A stretch of DNA of 7,492 nucleotides from Prosthecobacter debontii (lineage in GTDB: Bacteria; Verrucomicrobiota; Verrucomicrobiia; Verrucomicrobiales; Akkermansiaceae): contig CAMCYT010000121.1 of NCBI GenBank assembly GCA_945885485.1, forward strand, positions 1-7,492. The letters run 5' to 3'. The notes beneath the pieces are model-generated. The model did not search any database and was not told the DNA's origin. It saw only the letters and a program-made list of their open reading frames with translations. The translations under genes were made by a program, and so were the position numbers. Below, piece after piece: positions 6,157 to 7,492 of the stretch; position 1 is the first letter of the stretch, and each line of letters starts with the position of its first letter.

Positions 6157-7014
6157 ATGGACGATCCACACCGATTCTCAATCAACGCCAACCTGCGCTA
6201 CAACGTCCGAGTAGACGGATGGCTTTTATTGAATATCGCGGTCGATACATCCGGAATGCAGGAGGTGATCCATGAGCAGTTAACCAGCAATACCGATAGA
6301 GCCTTTCGGGAAATGATCTCCCCTCACGGAGCCATCCGTTCTCATGCAATCAACGTTTCCACCGGAGTCCTTGAAATCCAATATCAGGCAGAGGTGGCCC
6401 GTATAGACCCCGGATTCCATGGATGCTGGCAACTCGGAGAAACCGATCTTGTGGATCTACCCCCAAGCGTTGCGCGCTACTTGTATCCGAGTCGGTATTG
6501 TGAGTCCGATAAGCTGGTCCGCTTCGCTAAAATGGAATTCGGCGGGATTAGTTACGGCCACACCATGGTCGCGGCGATCTGTAACTGGATTTACAAACAC
6601 ATCCAGTATGACCCCTACGCGACCTACGAGTTCAAGAGTGCGGTGGATTGTTTGATCTCCCGCGCCGGAGTATGCAGAGAGTTTGCCCACTTGGGGATAG
6701 CCTTCGCACGTGCCATGGGAATCCCCGCCCGCTACGGAAGTGCGTATGTGCACAATTTATCCACGCCTGACTTCCATGCGTTTTTCGAAGTATGGCTTGA
6801 AGGCCGCTGGTGGTATTACGATGCAACCCGTTTAGCTCCCCAAGCTGGATTCATCCTCATCGGAACCGGACAAGATGCCGCAGACACATCTGTGGCAACG
6901 ATGTCGGCAGGCGTCCATTTTTCATCCATGGAAATCGAAGTAACCAAACTTTCCACGAGGGAATTATCATTCACAAATAGCCCGATCTCTTTCGAAGCGC
7001 ATCCGAGTCATTGA
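6157..7014 (+). CDS. Transglutaminase-like (papain-fold) protein
   Basis: A 285-aa cytoplasmic-looking protein of the bacterial transglutaminase-like superfamily, whose members are mostly cysteine proteases or amidases rather than cross-linking enzymes. The N-terminal part (about 8-110) is beta-rich and resembles the bacterial transglutaminase N-terminal domain. The core (about 120-230) has the full catalytic triad: Cys173 in RAGVCREFAHL, His207 in DFHAFFEVWL and Asp222 in WYYDATRLAP. MGIPARY (187-193) is another typical core motif. There is no signal peptide or membrane segment. The substrate cannot be deduced. In other bacteria such proteins often sit with alpha-E and ATP-grasp genes, but none are seen here, so it stands alone. 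There is no Shine-Dalgarno sequence before the ATG, and the upstream DNA suggests at most a leaderless promoter. Short direct repeats lie on both sides. Confidence 0.92.
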   Translation: MDDPHRFSINANLRYNVRVDGWLLLNIAVDTSGMQEVIHEQLTSNTDRAFREMISPHGAIRSHAINVSTGVLEIQYQAEVARIDPGFHGCWQLGETDLVDLPPSVARYLYPSRYCESDKLVRFAKMEFGGISYGHTMVAAICNWIYKHIQYDPYATYEFKSAVDCLISRAGVCREFAHLGIAFARAMGIPARYGSAYVHNLSTPDFHAFFEVWLEGRWWYYDATRLAPQAGFILIGTGQDAADTSVATMSAGVHFSSMEIEVTKLSTRELSFTNSPISFEAHPSH

Positions 7015-7023
7015 ATTAGGTAG

Positions 7024-7066
7024 GGCTCCCCTCATACACCCCGATATGTCGGGGCCGCAGGGAGCC
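7024..7066. repeat. Nested palindrome behind the transglutaminase gene
   Basis: An outer 7-bp stem, GGCTCCC (7024-7030) with GGGAGCC (7060-7066), encloses a 6-bp hairpin CCCCGA-TATG-TCGGGG (7039-7054). It begins 10 bases after the stop codon, so it could stabilise the mRNA 3' end or act as a weak terminator, but no U-run follows. The inner hairpin resembles the one at 7371-7386, suggesting a repeated palindromic element. Confidence 0.6.
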
Positions 7067-7075
7067 GCATGAAAT

Positions 7076-7096
7076 GGATAGAATTTGACTGATTGA
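7076..7096 (+). repeat. Right copies of the 12-bp and 11-bp direct repeats, fused
   Basis: GGATAGAATTTG (7076-7087) and TGACTGATTGA (7086-7096) occur here overlapping by two bases. On the left side of the gene the same two motifs are 85 bases apart and in the opposite order. This is the arrangement expected at the junction of a tandem copy of the left region. Confidence 0.45.
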
Positions 7097-7135
7097 ATGA
7101 TTATTCAAATACCCCACGCTCTGCGCGGCGTAGAA

Positions 7136-7222
7136 GGGAGCGCGGGCGTCCCGCCCGCTTGCTTGGTCGCTTTCGTGTGGGGCATCCTATCTCCGTGAAG
7201 CGGGCAAGATGCCCGCGCTCCC
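7136..7222. repeat. REP-like pair of inverted palindromes
   Basis: Two 25-base arms (7136-7160 and 7198-7222) in inverted orientation differ at 3 positions and are separated by 37 bases. Each arm is itself palindromic: GCGGGC-GTCCC-GCCCGC in the first and GCGGGC-AAGAT-GCCCGC in the second, flanked outside by GGGAGC/GCTCCC. This is the architecture of a BIME (two REP units in inverted orientation), which in other bacteria is spread by a RAYT transposase. No transposase gene is in the window. An outer CCCCAC/GTGGGG pair partly encloses the left arm. Confidence 0.75.
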
Positions 7223-7364
7223 CTAAGTCCAATCAACGAAATCGGCTTTAATCACGTGCCATTCGGGCCTGTCCCTTTGGATACCGCACTACCAAAAACC
7301 TCTCCGTATCCTCCATCTTCCTCCTACCCTTTGACTCAATATTACGGTGTGTTCGTCCATGTCC
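7223..7364. other. Gene-poor stretch between palindromes
   Basis: I see no gene. Open frames across it on both strands are short and have no recognisable protein. TTCGTCCATGTCCGTTTA (about 7352-7369) faintly resembles the tandem-unit repeats found upstream of the amidase and fmt, but the match is weak. Confidence 0.4.
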
Positions 7365-7408
7365 GTTTACCCCCGGCCTGCCGGGGCTACGCTCCCATTG
7401 TGGTAAAC
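7365..7408. repeat. Second nested palindrome
   Basis: An outer 7-bp stem GTTTACC (7365-7371) with GGTAAAC (7402-7408) encloses the hairpin CCCCGG-CCTG-CCGGGG (7371-7386, sharing one base with the outer stem) followed by CTACGCTCCC. The inner hairpin has the same plan as the one at 7039-7054: a 6-bp CCCCGN stem, a 4-base loop ending in TG, then GC-rich flank with GGGAGC or its complement. Confidence 0.55.
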
Positions 7409-7439
7409 TCGTCCAAATGGATATTGAACTCACGATTCC

Positions 7440-7479
7440 AAAACAAAAAAGCCAGCCGGGTATAACTCCGACTGGCTTT
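7440..7479 (-). terminator. Rho-independent terminator of a minus-strand gene to the right
   Basis: AAAGCCAGCCGG (7448-7459) pairs with CCGACTGGCTTT (7468-7479), a 12-bp stem with one C-A mismatch and an 8-nt loop. On the minus strand the stem is followed by TTTTTTGTTTT (7450 to 7440), a strong U-tract. On the plus strand the following bases are GAAATTT, so it should work mainly for a minus-strand transcript entering from beyond 7492. The plus-strand transglutaminase gene ends over 430 bases away and is unlikely to depend on it. Confidence 0.8.
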
Positions 7480-7492
7480 GAAATTTCCTAAA

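Noticed and set aside
7136..7222. CRISPR array
   Set aside because: Only two arms, in inverted rather than direct orientation, and no cas genes.
7248..7433. Short open frames on both strands in the final intergenic region
   Set aside because: They run through palindromes, have no recognisable domain or ribosome binding site, and differ in composition from the real genes.

Overview
The window looks like chromosomal DNA of a Verrucomicrobiota bacterium (inference, moderate confidence). The reasons are the protein flavour of the RecN, Fmt and integrase genes, a tRNA with no encoded CCA, starts mostly lacking a clear Shine-Dalgarno sequence, and intergenic 'CTCTGCG' and 'TCCGCGT' tandem-unit repeats together with GC-rich REP-like palindromes. 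No search was possible, so the lineage is from recognition only.

Layout. The left part (63-1539, minus strand) is a tyrosine recombinase gene placed directly behind the 3' end of a type II tRNA-Leu gene. This is the usual arrangement of an integrative element inserted at a tRNA. The rest of the element would lie left of position 63, outside the window. The integrase is visibly more GC-rich than the genes to the right.

The middle part (1817-5989, plus strand) is a run of housekeeping genes: a secreted zinc N-acetylmuramoyl-L-alanine amidase for cell-wall turnover, recN for double-strand-break repair, fmt for formylation of initiator Met-tRNA, and a small ketosteroid-isomerase-related NTF2-fold protein 15 bases behind fmt. 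The amidase and recN are separated by 79 bases. recN and fmt are separated by a 92-base spacer filled by two kinds of short repeat.

The right part (5990-7492) holds one further gene, a stand-alone transglutaminase-like cysteine protease homologue with a complete Cys-His-Asp triad. Short identical sequences occur on both its sides. It is followed by about 480 bases with no convincing gene but with three elaborate palindromes and, at the very end, a rho-independent terminator that serves a minus-strand gene lying to the right of the window.

I found no clear sign of an undescribed multi-gene system. The most interesting points are the unusual AAG anticodon of the tRNA-Leu, its use as a probable integration site, the active-site Asn substitutions in the integrase, and the palindromic and tandem intergenic repeats.
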